64,000 bases of DNA, from assembly GCF_900167565.1 (NCBI RefSeq), contig NZ_FUZV01000002.1, forward strand, positions 310,001-374,000, read 5' to 3'. The notes below the pieces were generated by a model. The model did no database searches. It was not told where the DNA came from and worked only from the letters and a program-made list of their open reading frames with translations. A program made the translations under genes and the position numbers. This DNA comes from Pseudoxanthomonas indica (GTDB taxonomy: Bacteria > Pseudomonadota > Gammaproteobacteria > Xanthomonadales > Xanthomonadaceae). Below, one piece after another: positions 20,007-28,778 of the stretch (the stretch's first letter is position 1; each line of letters starts with the position of its first letter).

Positions 20007-21260
20007 ATGTTTCCCAGCTCCACCCGTATCGCCGGATTCGACGATGAACTGGCCCAGGCCATCGCCGCCGAAGCCCGCCGCCAGGAAGACCACGTCGAGC
20101 TGATCGCCTCGGAAAACTACGCCAGCCCGCGGGTGATGGAAGCCCAGGGCAGCGTGCTCACCAACAAGTACGCCGAAGGCTATCCCGGCAAGCGCTACTA
20201 CGGCGGCTGCGAATACGTGGACATCGCCGAGCAGCTGGCCATCGACCGCCTGAAGGAGCTGTTCGGCGCCGACTATGCGAACGTGCAGCCGCATTCCGGC
20301 TCGCAGGCCAACCAGGCCGTCTACTTCGCCCTGCTCAACCCGGGCGACACCATCCTGGGCATGTCGCTGGCCCACGGCGGCCACCTGACCCACGGCGCCA
20401 AGGTCAATGCCTCGGGCAAGATCTTCCACGCCGTGCAGTACGGGGTGAACGAGCAGGGCCTGATCGACTATGACGAAGTCGAGAAGCTCGCGCTGGAACA
20501 CAAGCCGAAGATGGTCGTGGCCGGCTTCTCCGCGTACTCGCAGGTGGTGGACTGGGCGCGATTCCGCGCCATCGCCGACAAGATTGGCGCCTACCTGTTC
20601 GTGGACATGGCGCACGTGGCCGGCCTGATCGCCGCAGGCGTCTACCCGAGCCCGCTGCCGCACGCGCACGTGGTGACCTCCACCACCCACAAGACCCTGC
20701 GCGGCCCGCGCGGCGGCATCATCCTGGCCAAGGGCGCCGGCGAGGAAATCGAGAAGAAGCTGCAGAGCATCGTCTTCCCCGGCATCCAGGGTGGTCCGCT
20801 GATGCACGTGATCGCGGCCAAGGCGGTGGCCTTCAAGGAAGCGCTGCAGCCGGAATTCAAGGCCTATCAGGCGCAGGTGGTGAAGAACGCGCAGGCGATG
20901 GCGAAGACGATCATTGATCGCGGCTACAAGATCGTGTCCGGCGGCACCGAGAACCATCTGATGCTGGTCGACATGATCGGCAAGGGCATCACCGGCAAGG
21001 CGGCGGAAGAGGCGCTGGGCAAAGCGCACATCACCGTCAACAAGAACGCCGTGCCCAACGATCCGCAGAAGCCCTTCGTCACCTCGGGCCTGCGCATCGG
21101 CACCCCGGCCGTGACCACCCGTGGTTACGTGGAAGCCGACTGCATCGACCTGGCCAACTGGATCTGCGACGTGCTGGATGCCCCCACCGACGAGGCCGTG
21201 CTGGCCAAGGTGCGCGCCAACGTCACCGCCCAGTGCGCCAAGTATCCGGTTTACGGCTGA
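20007..21260 (+). CDS. glyA: Serine hydroxymethyltransferase
   Basis: 417 residues, standard length. Interconverts serine and glycine with tetrahydrofolate/5,10-methylene-THF, using PLP. Motifs: [60 protein letters not shown] and the PLP-binding Lys in [15 protein letters not shown]. Start ATG 20007 gives the usual [15 protein letters not shown]. First gene of a plus-strand run leading to nrdR, 24 bases downstream. No glycine riboswitch was recognised upstream. Confidence 0.97.
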   Translation: MFPSSTRIAGFDDELAQAIAAEARRQEDHVELIASENYASPRVMEAQGSVLTNKYAEGYPGKRYYGGCEYVDIAEQLAIDRLKELFGADYANVQPHSGSQANQAVYFALLNPGDTILGMSLAHGGHLTHGAKVNASGKIFHAVQYGVNEQGLIDYDEVEKLALEHKPKMVVAGFSAYSQVVDWARFRAIADKIGAYLFVDMAHVAGLIAAGVYPSPLPHAHVVTSTTHKTLRGPRGGIILAKGAGEEIEKKLQSIVFPGIQGGPLMHVIAAKAVAFKEALQPEFKAYQAQVVKNAQAMAKTIIDRGYKIVSGGTENHLMLVDMIGKGITGKAAEEALGKAHITVNKNAVPNDPQKPFVTSGLRIGTPAVTTRGYVEADCIDLANWICDVLDAPTDEAVLAKVRANVTAQCAKYPVYG

Positions 21261-21284
21261 TCCGGTAACGACAGGCGCTCGCCC

Positions 21285-21821
21285 ATGCATTGCCCCTTCT
21301 GCCAGCACACCGACACCCGCGTGATTGATTCGCGCGTGTCCGAGGACGGCGCGACGATTCGTCGCCGCCGTGAGTGCGAGGCGTGTGGCGAGCGCTTTTC
21401 GACGCTGGAAAACATCGAAATCAAGCTGCCGGCGGTGATCAAGTCCGACGGCCGTCGCGACGCCTTCGATGCCCGCAAGCTGCGTGCCGGTTTCGACCGC
21501 GCGCTGCAGAAGCGGCCGGTGTCGGAAGAACAGGTGGAAGCCGCCGTGCGCGCGGTCGTCCACAGCATCCGCATGAGTGGCGAACGCGAACTGCCGTCGC
21601 GCAAGATTGGCGAGTTCGTCATGATCGAACTGCGCAAGCTAGATCACGTGGGTTACGTACGCTTTGCCTCGGTCTACCGCAGCTTCGAGGACGTGGCCGA
21701 TTTCCGCGAGGAAATCGAGAAGCTAGAGCGCGATCTGCCGGCGTCCAGCGGCCAGCTGTCCTTGCTCGGCGGCGAAGTGGTTCCGTTCGACAAGAACGTC
21801 GACAAGAACAAGAAGCGCTGA
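21285..21821 (+). CDS. nrdR: NrdR, transcriptional repressor of ribonucleotide reductase genes
   Basis: 178 residues. N-terminal zinc ribbon [17 protein letters not shown] with [12 protein letters not shown] (CxxC...CxxC), followed by the ATP-cone domain ([36 protein letters not shown]). NrdR binds NrdR boxes upstream of nrd genes in response to ATP/dATP. The C-terminus extends ~25 residues beyond the shortest homologues and ends in a Lys-rich tail. Confidence 0.97.
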   Translation: MHCPFCQHTDTRVIDSRVSEDGATIRRRRECEACGERFSTLENIEIKLPAVIKSDGRRDAFDARKLRAGFDRALQKRPVSEEQVEAAVRAVVHSIRMSGERELPSRKIGEFVMIELRKLDHVGYVRFASVYRSFEDVADFREEIEKLERDLPASSGQLSLLGGEVVPFDKNVDKNKKR

Positions 21822-21833
21822 GCCTGCCAAGAA

Positions 21834-22325
21834 ATGCGCTCGGGTCGTCTCCACAGATTCAATCGGAAAGAACTCATCCGCCAATTCCGCTTTGGCACCG
21901 GCTTGCATATCTACTTTATCGCAGCCGTGCCAATGCTTGTCGTCCTGATGGGTGCGCATGTTTTTTGGCAGGCGTGGGTCGTAAGTCTGCTGTGGTGTGC
22001 TTACGGGAGTTGGCGTTGGTATCGTGAAAGTCGGGCTGAGACTGCCGACTGGGCGACCCAGCGCAAGATCGTCGTGCGGTTTGTCGACGGAGACTTGATC
22101 GCCGAGAATGGCAGCGAATCGATCCGGGTTTCGCTTTCCGATGTGAAGAGCATCGAGGTCTATGGCACGCGCCGACGAGGGCCGGAACGCTTGATTGCAA
22201 TCGATGCGAAAGCCAATCGCACTGTTTACGCGGGATATGAGGACATGGACGCCTTCGTACGGGATTTCCGGGCGCAAGCCCCTCGCGCCCAGTACCAAGA
22301 ACACATGGGCTTTGTTTTCATTTGA
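21834..22325 (+). CDS. Membrane protein with C-terminal PH-like domain, function unknown
   Basis: 163 residues from ATG 21834, 12 bases after nrdR. A basic N-terminus is followed by two spans (IYFIAAVPMLVVLMGAHVFW and a second starting at WVVSLLWCAYGSW), then a soluble region (RKIVVRFVDGDLIAENGSES; LSDVKSIEVYGTRRRG; VYAGYEDMDAFVRDF). That layout resembles YcxB-like/bacterial PH-domain membrane proteins, but similarity is only structural by eye. The DNA looks less GC-rich than nrdR or ribD, with more T-ending codons. It ends next to the acetyltransferase start. Confidence 0.7.
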   Translation: MRSGRLHRFNRKELIRQFRFGTGLHIYFIAAVPMLVVLMGAHVFWQAWVVSLLWCAYGSWRWYRESRAETADWATQRKIVVRFVDGDLIAENGSESIRVSLSDVKSIEVYGTRRRGPERLIAIDAKANRTVYAGYEDMDAFVRDFRAQAPRAQYQEHMGFVFI

Positions 22326-22327
22326 CC

Positions 22328-22825
22328 GTGACCAAGACGCTTTCATTCCGCTACTTGAGTCAGCACATGGACCTGGCGCGCGAACTCGCCCAAGCCCACG
22401 TCGACGCCTTCGGCTCGGTGCTGCGCGACTGGACGGTGGACGCGGCCGAGCAGGAACTGCGCGAACATGACGGTGGCTGCCGCATTCCCACCACGCTGCT
22501 GGCAATGGACGGCGACACCTGGCTGGGCAGCGTGAGCCTGCTGCAGAACGATGACGAGCGTATCCGCCAGTATTCGCCGTGGCTGGCCAGCCTGGTCGTG
22601 CGCGAGCAAGCGCGTGGCAAGGGCATCGGTCGCGCGCTGGTGGCGCGCTGCCTCGAAGAAGCCGCGGCCTTGCAGGTGCCCACCCTTTATCTCTATTGCG
22701 AAGCGCATCTGGTGCCGTACTACGGCGCCCTGGGTTGGCGCGAACAGGACATGGTGATGCTCGGCAAGCTGCCGGTGGCCGTGATGGCGCATGATGGCGC
22801 CCCGCGTGCCGAAGCAGCTGCCTGA
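22328..22825 (+). CDS. GNAT-family N-acetyltransferase
   Basis: About 165 residues. GTG 22328 lies two bases after the previous stop; a TTG at 22322 that overlaps that stop is the alternative. Acetyl-CoA site: LASLVVREQARGKGIGRALV carries the Q/RxxGxG/A motif A, followed by YLYCEAHLVPYYGALGWRE, motif B of GNATs. Substrate unknown. The 3' end runs to within 20 bases of the ribD start. Confidence 0.85.
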   Translation: MTKTLSFRYLSQHMDLARELAQAHVDAFGSVLRDWTVDAAEQELREHDGGCRIPTTLLAMDGDTWLGSVSLLQNDDERIRQYSPWLASLVVREQARGKGIGRALVARCLEEAAALQVPTLYLYCEAHLVPYYGALGWREQDMVMLGKLPVAVMAHDGAPRAEAAA

Positions 22826-22844
22826 GCCACCCAGCGAGGACCAC

Positions 22845-23948
22845 GTGACCGACATCGCCTTCACCGCCTTCGACCACCTGTGCATGGCCCAGGCCCTGCG
22901 CCTGGCTGAGCGTGGCGCGTATACGACCAAGCCCAATCCGATGGTGGGTTGCGTGCTGGCCAAGGACGCACAGATCGTCGGCGAAGGCTGGCATCAGCGT
23001 GCCGGCGAAGCGCATGCCGAAGTGCTGGCGCTGCAGGCGGCCGGCGACAACGCACGCGGCGCCACCGCTTACGTCACCCTGGAGCCCTGCGCACACACCG
23101 GCCGCACGGGTCCCTGTGCCGATGCCTTGATCGCTGCGGGCGTGTCACGCGTGGTCGCGGCGATGCGCGATCCGTTTCCGCAAGTGGATGGCGCGGGTTT
23201 CGACAAACTGCGCGCGGCGGGTATCGAAGTCCAATCGGGCTTGCTGGAAGCGCAGGCACGCCATCTCAACCGCGGCTTCCTCTCGCGCATCGAGCGCAAA
23301 CGTCCGTTCGTGCGCATCAAGCTGGCCACCAGCCTGGATGGCCGCACCGCCATGGCCAATGGCGATTCCAAGTGGATCAGCTGCGAAGCCTCGCGCCTGG
23401 ATGTGCAGCATTGGCGAGCGCGCGCCGGCGCCATCCTGACCGGCGCGGGCACGGTGCTGGCCGACGACCCGTCGCTAACGGTGCGCCTGGGAGACGACAC
23501 GCCGTTTGTCGCGCCCCTGCGCGTGGTGCTGGACCCGGGTCTGGCGACGATTGCACGCGGCCGTGTGCGCGAAGGCGACGCACCGACGCTGTACATCCAC
23601 ATGGCCGACGCCAAGCCGCCGCGCGAGATCCAGGCGCAGCGCGCCGTGGCGGCCACGCGCGATGGCAAGTTCGATTTGAAGGCCGTGCTCGAACTGCTCG
23701 CCGCGCGCGACGTCAATGAAGTGCAGGTGGAGGCGGGTGCGACCCTGGCGGGCGCGTTCATTGCCGCCGGCCTGGCCGACGAAATCCTGCTGTATGTGGC
23801 GCCGGTATTGTTGGGGGACCAGGCGCGCCCGCTGTTCGGTGGCTTGGGCATCCAGGACATGGAGCAACGCGCAAACCTGAAGATTGTCGACGCGCGCGTG
23901 ATTGGCCAGGATCAACGCCTGTTGCTGCAACCCAGACCGGCCGCTTGA
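22845..23948 (+). CDS. ribD: RibD, bifunctional riboflavin deaminase/reductase
   Basis: 367 residues from GTG 22845; GAGGA at 22836-22840 supports this start over one at 22791 inside the acetyltransferase gene. The N-terminal deaminase shows GEAHAEVLALQAAG and VTLEPCAHTGRTGPCADAL, the zinc ligands His, Cys, Cys with catalytic Glu. The C-terminal reductase shows VRIKLATSLDGRTAMANGDS and a late VQVEAGATLAGAFIAAGL. It catalyses two steps after GTP cyclohydrolase II. It is upstream of, not under, the FMN riboswitch. Confidence 0.96.
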   Translation: MTDIAFTAFDHLCMAQALRLAERGAYTTKPNPMVGCVLAKDAQIVGEGWHQRAGEAHAEVLALQAAGDNARGATAYVTLEPCAHTGRTGPCADALIAAGVSRVVAAMRDPFPQVDGAGFDKLRAAGIEVQSGLLEAQARHLNRGFLSRIERKRPFVRIKLATSLDGRTAMANGDSKWISCEASRLDVQHWRARAGAILTGAGTVLADDPSLTVRLGDDTPFVAPLRVVLDPGLATIARGRVREGDAPTLYIHMADAKPPREIQAQRAVAATRDGKFDLKAVLELLAARDVNEVQVEAGATLAGAFIAAGLADEILLYVAPVLLGDQARPLFGGLGIQDMEQRANLKIVDARVIGQDQRLLLQPRPAA

Positions 23949-23961
23949 GCCGCAGACCGAT

Positions 23962-24726
23962 ATGGCCACTTTCAAGGATCACTTTTCCGCCTTGGCGGAA
24001 ACCTATGCCGCCTCGCGACCCACCTACCCGGACGTGCTGTACGACGTCATCGCCTCGGTGGTGCCGGCGAGCGCGGAGGTGTGGGAACCCGGCTGCGGCA
24101 GCGGCCAGGCCACGATTGGCCTGGCGCAACGCTTCCGCCATGTCTACGCCACCGATCCCAGCGCCGCGCAGATCGAGCGCCACTGGGCGCGCCGGCAGCG
24201 CGCCGACAACGTGACGGTGGCGGTGGAGCCGGCCGAATCCACCCCGCTGCGTGATGCCAGCATCGACCTGATCGCGGTCGCCCAGGCATTGCACTGGTTT
24301 GATCGACCGGCCTTCTTCGCCACCTGCGAACGCGTGCTCAAGCCCGGCGGGGTGCTGGCTGCCTGGACTTACCAGGACATCGTGTTTTCCGACGACATGG
24401 CCGACGTGGCCGAAGCCGTGCGCGACGACATCGATCCGTACTGGCCACCGGAGCGCAACGACGTGGACGTGGGCTACACCGGCTACGACTGGCCGTTCGA
24501 AGCGCTGCCGGTACCGCAGGACATGTGGATGTACGCCGACTGGACCCTGTCGCAGTTGCTGGGCTACTTCTCCAGCCTCTCGGCCAGCGCCTGTTTCCTG
24601 CAGGCCACCGGCCGCGATCCCATCGCCATGCATGGACCGGAACTCGCCGCCGCCTGGGGCAATCCGGATCAGGTCAGGCGCATGCGCTGGCCGCTGGTGC
24701 TGCATCTGCGCCGCAAGCCGGCCTGA
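23962..24726 (+). CDS. Class I SAM-dependent methyltransferase
   Basis: 254 residues from ATG 23962 (MATFKDHFSALAETYAASRP), 13 bases after ribD. SAM-binding motif I VWEPGCGSGQATIGLA, then VYATDPSAAQIERHW and the Methyltransf_11-type IDLIAVAQALHWFDRPAFFA, with a later RVLKPGGVLAAWTY. The second half is typical of the small-molecule methyltransferases related to trans-aconitate or Tgs-type enzymes. Substrate unknown. It separates ribD from the riboswitch-controlled rib genes. Confidence 0.88.
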   Translation: MATFKDHFSALAETYAASRPTYPDVLYDVIASVVPASAEVWEPGCGSGQATIGLAQRFRHVYATDPSAAQIERHWARRQRADNVTVAVEPAESTPLRDASIDLIAVAQALHWFDRPAFFATCERVLKPGGVLAAWTYQDIVFSDDMADVAEAVRDDIDPYWPPERNDVDVGYTGYDWPFEALPVPQDMWMYADWTLSQLLGYFSSLSASACFLQATGRDPIAMHGPELAAAWGNPDQVRRMRWPLVLHLRRKPA

Positions 24727-24802
24727 GCGCAACAGCGCGTCCCGGCCGTCGCCGCGGACCCGGATGCTACAATCCGCACCGCCGGTTCGCCGGCACTCCA
24801 TG

Positions 24803-24945
24803 ACGTCTTCAGGGCGGGGCGCAATTCCCCACCGGCGGTAGGTGCTTCGGCACGAGCCCGCGAGCGCCTCCGGTTCCGCCGGAGGGTCAGCAGAGCCGGT
24901 CCAATGCCGGAGCCGACGGTTACAGTCCGGATGAAAGAAGACGGC
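24803..24945 (+). ncRNA. FMN riboswitch (RFN element)
   Basis: Conserved RFN blocks are present: CAGGGCGGGGCGCAATTCCC, ACCGGCGGTA, AGCCCGCGAGCG, GGTCAGCAGAGCCGGT, GCCGACGGTTACAGTCCGGA and GATGAAAGAAGACG. P1 pairs CGTCTTC (24804-24810) with GAAGACG (24937-24943). Downstream, a stem with bulge (CGC..CCGCA 24953-24963 with TGCGGGCG 24993-25000) ends directly before five T (25001-25005), a possible FMN-dependent terminator; a translational mechanism cannot be excluded. It precedes ribE by 85 bases, so FMN should repress ribE-ribBX-ribH. Confidence 0.97.
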
Positions 24946-25029
24946 AATCGCACGCTCACCGCATCCCGTGGTGGCGGGTGCTTGCCATTGCCTGCGGGCG
25001 TTTTTCGCCATTACCTTGGGAAAAACGAC

Positions 25030-25638
25030 ATGTTTACCGGAATCATCGAAGGCGTCGGCCGCCTGGCCGCCAGCGAAGCACGCGGCGGCGACGTACGCCT
25101 GCGCGTGGACGTGGGCAGCCTGCCTTTCGAGCACGTGCAACTGGGCGAGAGCATCGCCGTCAACGGCGTCTGCCTGACCGTGGTCGCATTCGACGCCCGC
25201 CATTTCCAGGCCGACGCCTCCACCGAGACGCTGTCGCTGACCACCCTCGGCCAGCTGGTCGTGGACGCGCCGCTGAACCTGGAACGCGCGATGCGCCCGA
25301 CCGATCGGCTGGGTGGGCACCTGGTCAGCGGCCATGTCGACGGTCTCGGCCAGGTGCTGTCGATCCATGAAGATGCGCGTGCGCAGCGCTGGCGTTTCGC
25401 CGCACCTGCGGCCTTGCTGCGCTACATCGCCAAGAAGGGTTCGATTTGCGTGGATGGCGTCAGCCTGACGGTCAACGAAGTCGACGCCGAAGGATTCGAG
25501 GTGGCGCTGATTCCGCATACCGTCTCGCACACCGCCTTCGCCGCCACCGGCGTCGGCGATGCGGTCAATCTGGAAATCGATCTGGTCGCGCGCTACGTCG
25601 AGCGCCTGCTGGGCGAGCGCACGGGAGCAGCAGCATGA
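25030..25638 (+). CDS. ribE: Riboflavin synthase alpha subunit
   Basis: 202 residues from ATG 25030 (MFTGIIEGVGRL), with GGGA at 25018-25021; the frame is also open through the riboswitch from 24904, but that is not coding. Two lumazine-binding repeats: LGESIAVNGVCLTVVAFD...NLERAMRPTDRLGGHLVSGH and KKGSICVDGVSLTVNEVD...NLEIDLVARYVERLL. Dismutates two 6,7-dimethyl-8-ribityllumazine molecules to riboflavin. The stop overlaps ribBX by ATGA. Expression should be set by the upstream FMN riboswitch. Confidence 0.97.
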   Translation: MFTGIIEGVGRLAASEARGGDVRLRVDVGSLPFEHVQLGESIAVNGVCLTVVAFDARHFQADASTETLSLTTLGQLVVDAPLNLERAMRPTDRLGGHLVSGHVDGLGQVLSIHEDARAQRWRFAAPAALLRYIAKKGSICVDGVSLTVNEVDAEGFEVALIPHTVSHTAFAATGVGDAVNLEIDLVARYVERLLGERTGAAA

Positions 25639-26732
25639 GTTTCGCCACCGTCCCCGAACTGCTGGAAGAAATCCGCAACGGCCGCATGGTCGTGATTGTC
25701 GATGACGAGGATCGCGAGAACGAAGGCGATCTGATCATGGCCGCCGAGCTGGTCAAGCCATCGGACATCAACTTCATGGTGACCCACGCGCGCGGCCTGG
25801 TCTGCCTGTCACTGACCCGCGAGCGCTGCCGTCAGTTGGGCCTGCCGCCGATGGTGCAGTCCAACACCTCGCAGCACCACACCAACTTCACCGTCAGCAT
25901 CGAAGCCGCCGAAGGCGTGACCACCGGCATCTCCGCCTACGATCGTGCGCACACCGTCCGCACTGCGGTGCGGCCGGACGCCAAGCCGCAGGATCTGTCG
26001 CAGCCGGGCCACATCTTTCCGCTGACCGCGCAGCCCGGCGGCGTGCTCACCCGCACCGGACACACCGAAGCGGCCTCGGATCTGGCCTTGCTGGCCGGCC
26101 TGGAACCGGCCGGCGTGCTGGTGGAAATCCTCAATCCCGACGGCAGCATGGCGCGCCGCCCGGAGCTGGAAGTGTTCGCCCGCGAGCATGGCCTGAAGAT
26201 GGGCTCGATCGAGGAACTGATCCGCTACCGGCTCAGTACCGAACATACGGTCGAGCGCGTGGACGAGCGCGAGATCGACACCGAGCACGGCCCCTTCCGC
26301 CTGCACACCTACCGCGATCGCATCAGCCACGGCCTGCACTACGCGCTGTTGCGTGGCACGCCCGACGCCGCCACCCCGACCCTGGTGCGGGTGCACATGC
26401 AGAACCCGCTGGCCGATGCCCTGCACTGGCGGCGCGCCGACTTCGGCCCGGCGGTGGGCGATGTGCTCAGGCGGATTGCCGCCGAAGGCCAGGGCGCACT
26501 GGTCCTGCTGGGTGACAACGCCAGCGCCGACAGCCTGCTGGATCGCATCCGCCAGACCCCCGCGGCGCCGTCCAGCCGCGCCGGCGCGCTGGCCGAGTGG
26601 CGCAGCAACGGGGCCGGCAGCCAGATCCTGGCCGACCTGGGGCTGGGCAAGCTGCGCGTGCTGGGCACGCCACGCCGCCAGATTGGCCTGGCCGGGTTTG
26701 GCCTGGACGTGGTGGAGTACGTGGAGCCCTGA
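25635..26732 (+). CDS. ribBX: 3,4-Dihydroxy-2-butanone 4-phosphate synthase with degenerate GTP cyclohydrolase II domain (RibBX type)
   Basis: 365 residues. Residues ~1-200 are RibB: VVIVDDEDRENEGDLIMAAE, HTEAASDLALLAGLEPAGVL with acidic and His metal ligands. It makes DHBP from ribulose 5-phosphate. Residues ~205-365 have the RibA fold outline (TEHGPFRLHTYRDRISHGLH; GSQILADLGLGKLRVLG) but the zinc-binding CxxxxxxxxxxCxC segment (ECLTGD..LRCDCG in RibA) is absent, replaced by VRVHMQNPLADALHWRRAD. That matches the RibBX variant known in Proteobacteria, so a separate RibA must exist elsewhere. ATGA overlap with ribE. Confidence 0.93.
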   Translation: MSFATVPELLEEIRNGRMVVIVDDEDRENEGDLIMAAELVKPSDINFMVTHARGLVCLSLTRERCRQLGLPPMVQSNTSQHHTNFTVSIEAAEGVTTGISAYDRAHTVRTAVRPDAKPQDLSQPGHIFPLTAQPGGVLTRTGHTEAASDLALLAGLEPAGVLVEILNPDGSMARRPELEVFAREHGLKMGSIEELIRYRLSTEHTVERVDEREIDTEHGPFRLHTYRDRISHGLHYALLRGTPDAATPTLVRVHMQNPLADALHWRRADFGPAVGDVLRRIAAEGQGALVLLGDNASADSLLDRIRQTPAAPSSRAGALAEWRSNGAGSQILADLGLGKLRVLGTPRRQIGLAGFGLDVVEYVEP

Positions 26733-26780
26733 GCTTTGCGCGCCTGTTAAACTCCCCGACCCCCAAGGAAATCCCGTCCC

Positions 26781-27248
26781 ATGGCCCATTACGAAGGCGA
26801 CCTGCGCGCTCCCGAAGGCGCTCGCTTTGCCATCATCGCCAGCCGCTGGAACGCCCGCATCACCGATGTGCTGGTGGCCGGTGCGCGGCAGAGCCTGGAT
26901 GGCAATGGCGTGGGCGCCGACGCGATCGACGTGATCCGGGTGCCCGGAGCCTGGGAGATTCCGCTGGTCGCGGCGCGCCTGGCCAAGGCCGGCCAGTACG
27001 TGGCGATCATCGCGCTGGGCTGCGTCATCCGTGGTGACACCCGCCATTACGAGCATGTGGCCGATGGCTGCGCGCAGGGACTGATGCGAGTGCAGCTGGA
27101 TTACGCGCTGCCGGTGCTCAATGGCGTGCTGGCGGTGGAACGTATCGAGGATGCCGAGGCGCGAGCCGGCGGCAGCCATGGCAACAAAGGCGAAGAGGTC
27201 GCGCTGGCGGCCGTCGAGATGGCGCAGCTGCTCGAACAGTTGCCCTAA
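26781..27248 (+). CDS. ribH: 6,7-Dimethyl-8-ribityllumazine synthase
   Basis: 155 residues. Condenses DHBP with the RibD product to give the lumazine used by RibE; forms hollow capsids or pentamers. Motifs: [52 protein letters not shown] with the catalytic His, and [25 protein letters not shown] at 26765 precedes ATG 26781. Operonic with ribE and ribBX (48-base gap) and with nusB (20 bases). Confidence 0.97.
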   Translation: MAHYEGDLRAPEGARFAIIASRWNARITDVLVAGARQSLDGNGVGADAIDVIRVPGAWEIPLVAARLAKAGQYVAIIALGCVIRGDTRHYEHVADGCAQGLMRVQLDYALPVLNGVLAVERIEDAEARAGGSHGNKGEEVALAAVEMAQLLEQLP

Positions 27249-27268
27249 CCCTACAGGCGAAAAAATCC

Positions 27269-27727
27269 GTGAGCCGACAGATCCGAAAAGATGGCGTTGA
27301 TCCCGTAACCCGCGCGCGTGCGCGCCGGCGTGCGCTGCAGGCGATCTACGCCTGGCAGGTAAGCGGCGGCATGGTCGACCAGGTGATTGCCCAGTTCGCC
27401 CACGAGCAGGCGCATGAAATAGCCGATCTGGAGTACTTCGAGGATCTGGTGCGCGGCGTGGTCAAGCATCGTGCTTCGCTGGATGAAGCGCTGACGCCTT
27501 ACCTGGATCGCACGGTCGAGGAAGTGGACCCGATCGAACGCGCGGTGCTGCGCATTGCCGCCTACGAGCTGCTGCACCGGATCGATGTGCCGTATCGGGT
27601 GGTCTTGAACGAAGCCATCGAGACGGCCAAGCGCTTTGGTTCCGAGCATGGCCATACTTACGTCAATGGCGTGCTCGATCATGCCGCCGTGGCCTGGCGC
27701 CCGGCCGAAACCGCCAGCAAGCGCTGA
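27269..27727 (+). CDS. nusB: Transcription antitermination factor NusB
   Basis: 152 residues from GTG 27269. All-helical NusB pattern: RARARRRALQAIYAWQVSGG near the N-terminus, DLVRGVVKHRASLDEAL, and VEEVDPIERAVLRIAAYELL followed by VLNEAIETAKRFGSEHGHTYVNGVLD. It binds boxA RNA with NusE in rRNA antitermination. Linkage with ribH is common in proteobacteria. Confidence 0.96.
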   Translation: MSRQIRKDGVDPVTRARARRRALQAIYAWQVSGGMVDQVIAQFAHEQAHEIADLEYFEDLVRGVVKHRASLDEALTPYLDRTVEEVDPIERAVLRIAAYELLHRIDVPYRVVLNEAIETAKRFGSEHGHTYVNGVLDHAAVAWRPAETASKR

Positions 27728-27751
27728 TACGACCGTACCGGCGCATCGCCC

Positions 27752-28702
27752 ATGATTCCGCCCAGCGGCAGTGGCGAGTTTGATCTGATTGCGCGCATCC
27801 GCGCACGCGTGCGCGACCGCGGTGATGTGGTGGTGGGCATTGGCGATGACGCCGCCGTGCTGCAGCCGCCCGCAGGCCAGCAGTTGGCCATCACCACCGA
27901 CACGCTCAACGTGGGCGTGCATTTTTTTGCCGAAACCCGCGCCCGCGATCTGGGTTGGAAAGCGCTGGCGGTGAACCTGTCGGATCTGGCCGCGATGGGC
28001 GCCGAACCGGCCTGGTGCACGTTGTCGCTGTCCTTGCCGGAAAGCGATCCGGCCTGGCTGGATGAGTTCATCGAAGGCTTTCTGGATCTGGCTGGCGAAC
28101 AGCGGATTGCGCTGGTCGGCGGCGACACCACGCGCGGCCCGTTGTCGATTGCGGTCACTGCCATCGGCTGTGTCGACGCCGGGCGCGCCTTGCGCCGCGC
28201 CGGCGCCTGTCTGGAAGACGATGTCTGGGTCAGCGGCACGCTCGGCGATGCCGCGGCCGCACTGGCGCCGTGGCCCACACCGCGCGATGCCCTGCGCCGC
28301 CGCCTGGAGCGGCCGCAGCCGCGCGTGGCCCTGGGTCGCCAGTTGGTGGGCCTGGCGCATGCCGCGGCCGACGTATCCGATGGCCTGCTGGCCGACCTCG
28401 GCCACATCTGTCGCGCCAGCGGCATGGGCGCGGAGATCTGGCTGCCGAGTTTGCCCGCTTCGGAAACCCTGCTGGCGCTGGAAGCCAACGACCGCGTGGC
28501 GTGGCAGGCCAGCGGCGGTGACGATTACGAGTTGTGCTTCACCGCGGCTTCGTCCCAGCGCGATGCCATTGCGCGGCTGGCCAAGGAGCTGGATCTGCCA
28601 CTGACGCGGATCGGCCGGATCGTGGCCGGCAACGAGGTGGTGGCGCTGGATGCGCTGGGACGACCGTGGCGCGGTGAGCGCAACGGCTACGCACACTTCT
28701 GA
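27752..28702 (+). CDS. thiL: Thiamine-monophosphate kinase
   Basis: 316 residues. Phosphorylates thiamine monophosphate to the diphosphate using ATP. PurM/AIRS-type fold: VVVGIGDDAAVLQPPAG, ITTDTLNVGVHF, NLSDLAAMGAEPAW, LVGGDTTRGPLSI and ADVSDGLLADLGHICRASG, with Asp residues binding magnesium, then SGGDDYELCFTA. Last gene of the plus-strand rib-nusB run. Confidence 0.96.
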   Translation: MIPPSGSGEFDLIARIRARVRDRGDVVVGIGDDAAVLQPPAGQQLAITTDTLNVGVHFFAETRARDLGWKALAVNLSDLAAMGAEPAWCTLSLSLPESDPAWLDEFIEGFLDLAGEQRIALVGGDTTRGPLSIAVTAIGCVDAGRALRRAGACLEDDVWVSGTLGDAAAALAPWPTPRDALRRRLERPQPRVALGRQLVGLAHAAADVSDGLLADLGHICRASGMGAEIWLPSLPASETLLALEANDRVAWQASGGDDYELCFTAASSQRDAIARLAKELDLPLTRIGRIVAGNEVVALDALGRPWRGERNGYAHF

Positions 28703-28712
28703 AGTCGAGTCA

Positions 28713-28750
28713 CGGCCGCTGCATCGGCCCGCATCGGCCTGCAACGGCCG
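28713..28750. terminator. Possible hairpin between convergent thiL and the SGNH hydrolase gene
   Basis: CGGCCGCTGCA and TGCAACGGCCG can pair with one mismatch around a 16-base loop that itself holds two CGGCC copies. No T tract follows on either strand, so termination is uncertain. The 76-base gap holds nothing else. Confidence 0.3.
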
Positions 28751-28778
28751 CGTGCATCACCTGGCATGCCGCCTGAGC

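Noticed and set aside
24904-25029. In-frame upstream extension of riboflavin synthase
   Set aside because: It runs through the 3' part of the FMN riboswitch; MFTGIIEG at 25030 is the conserved start.
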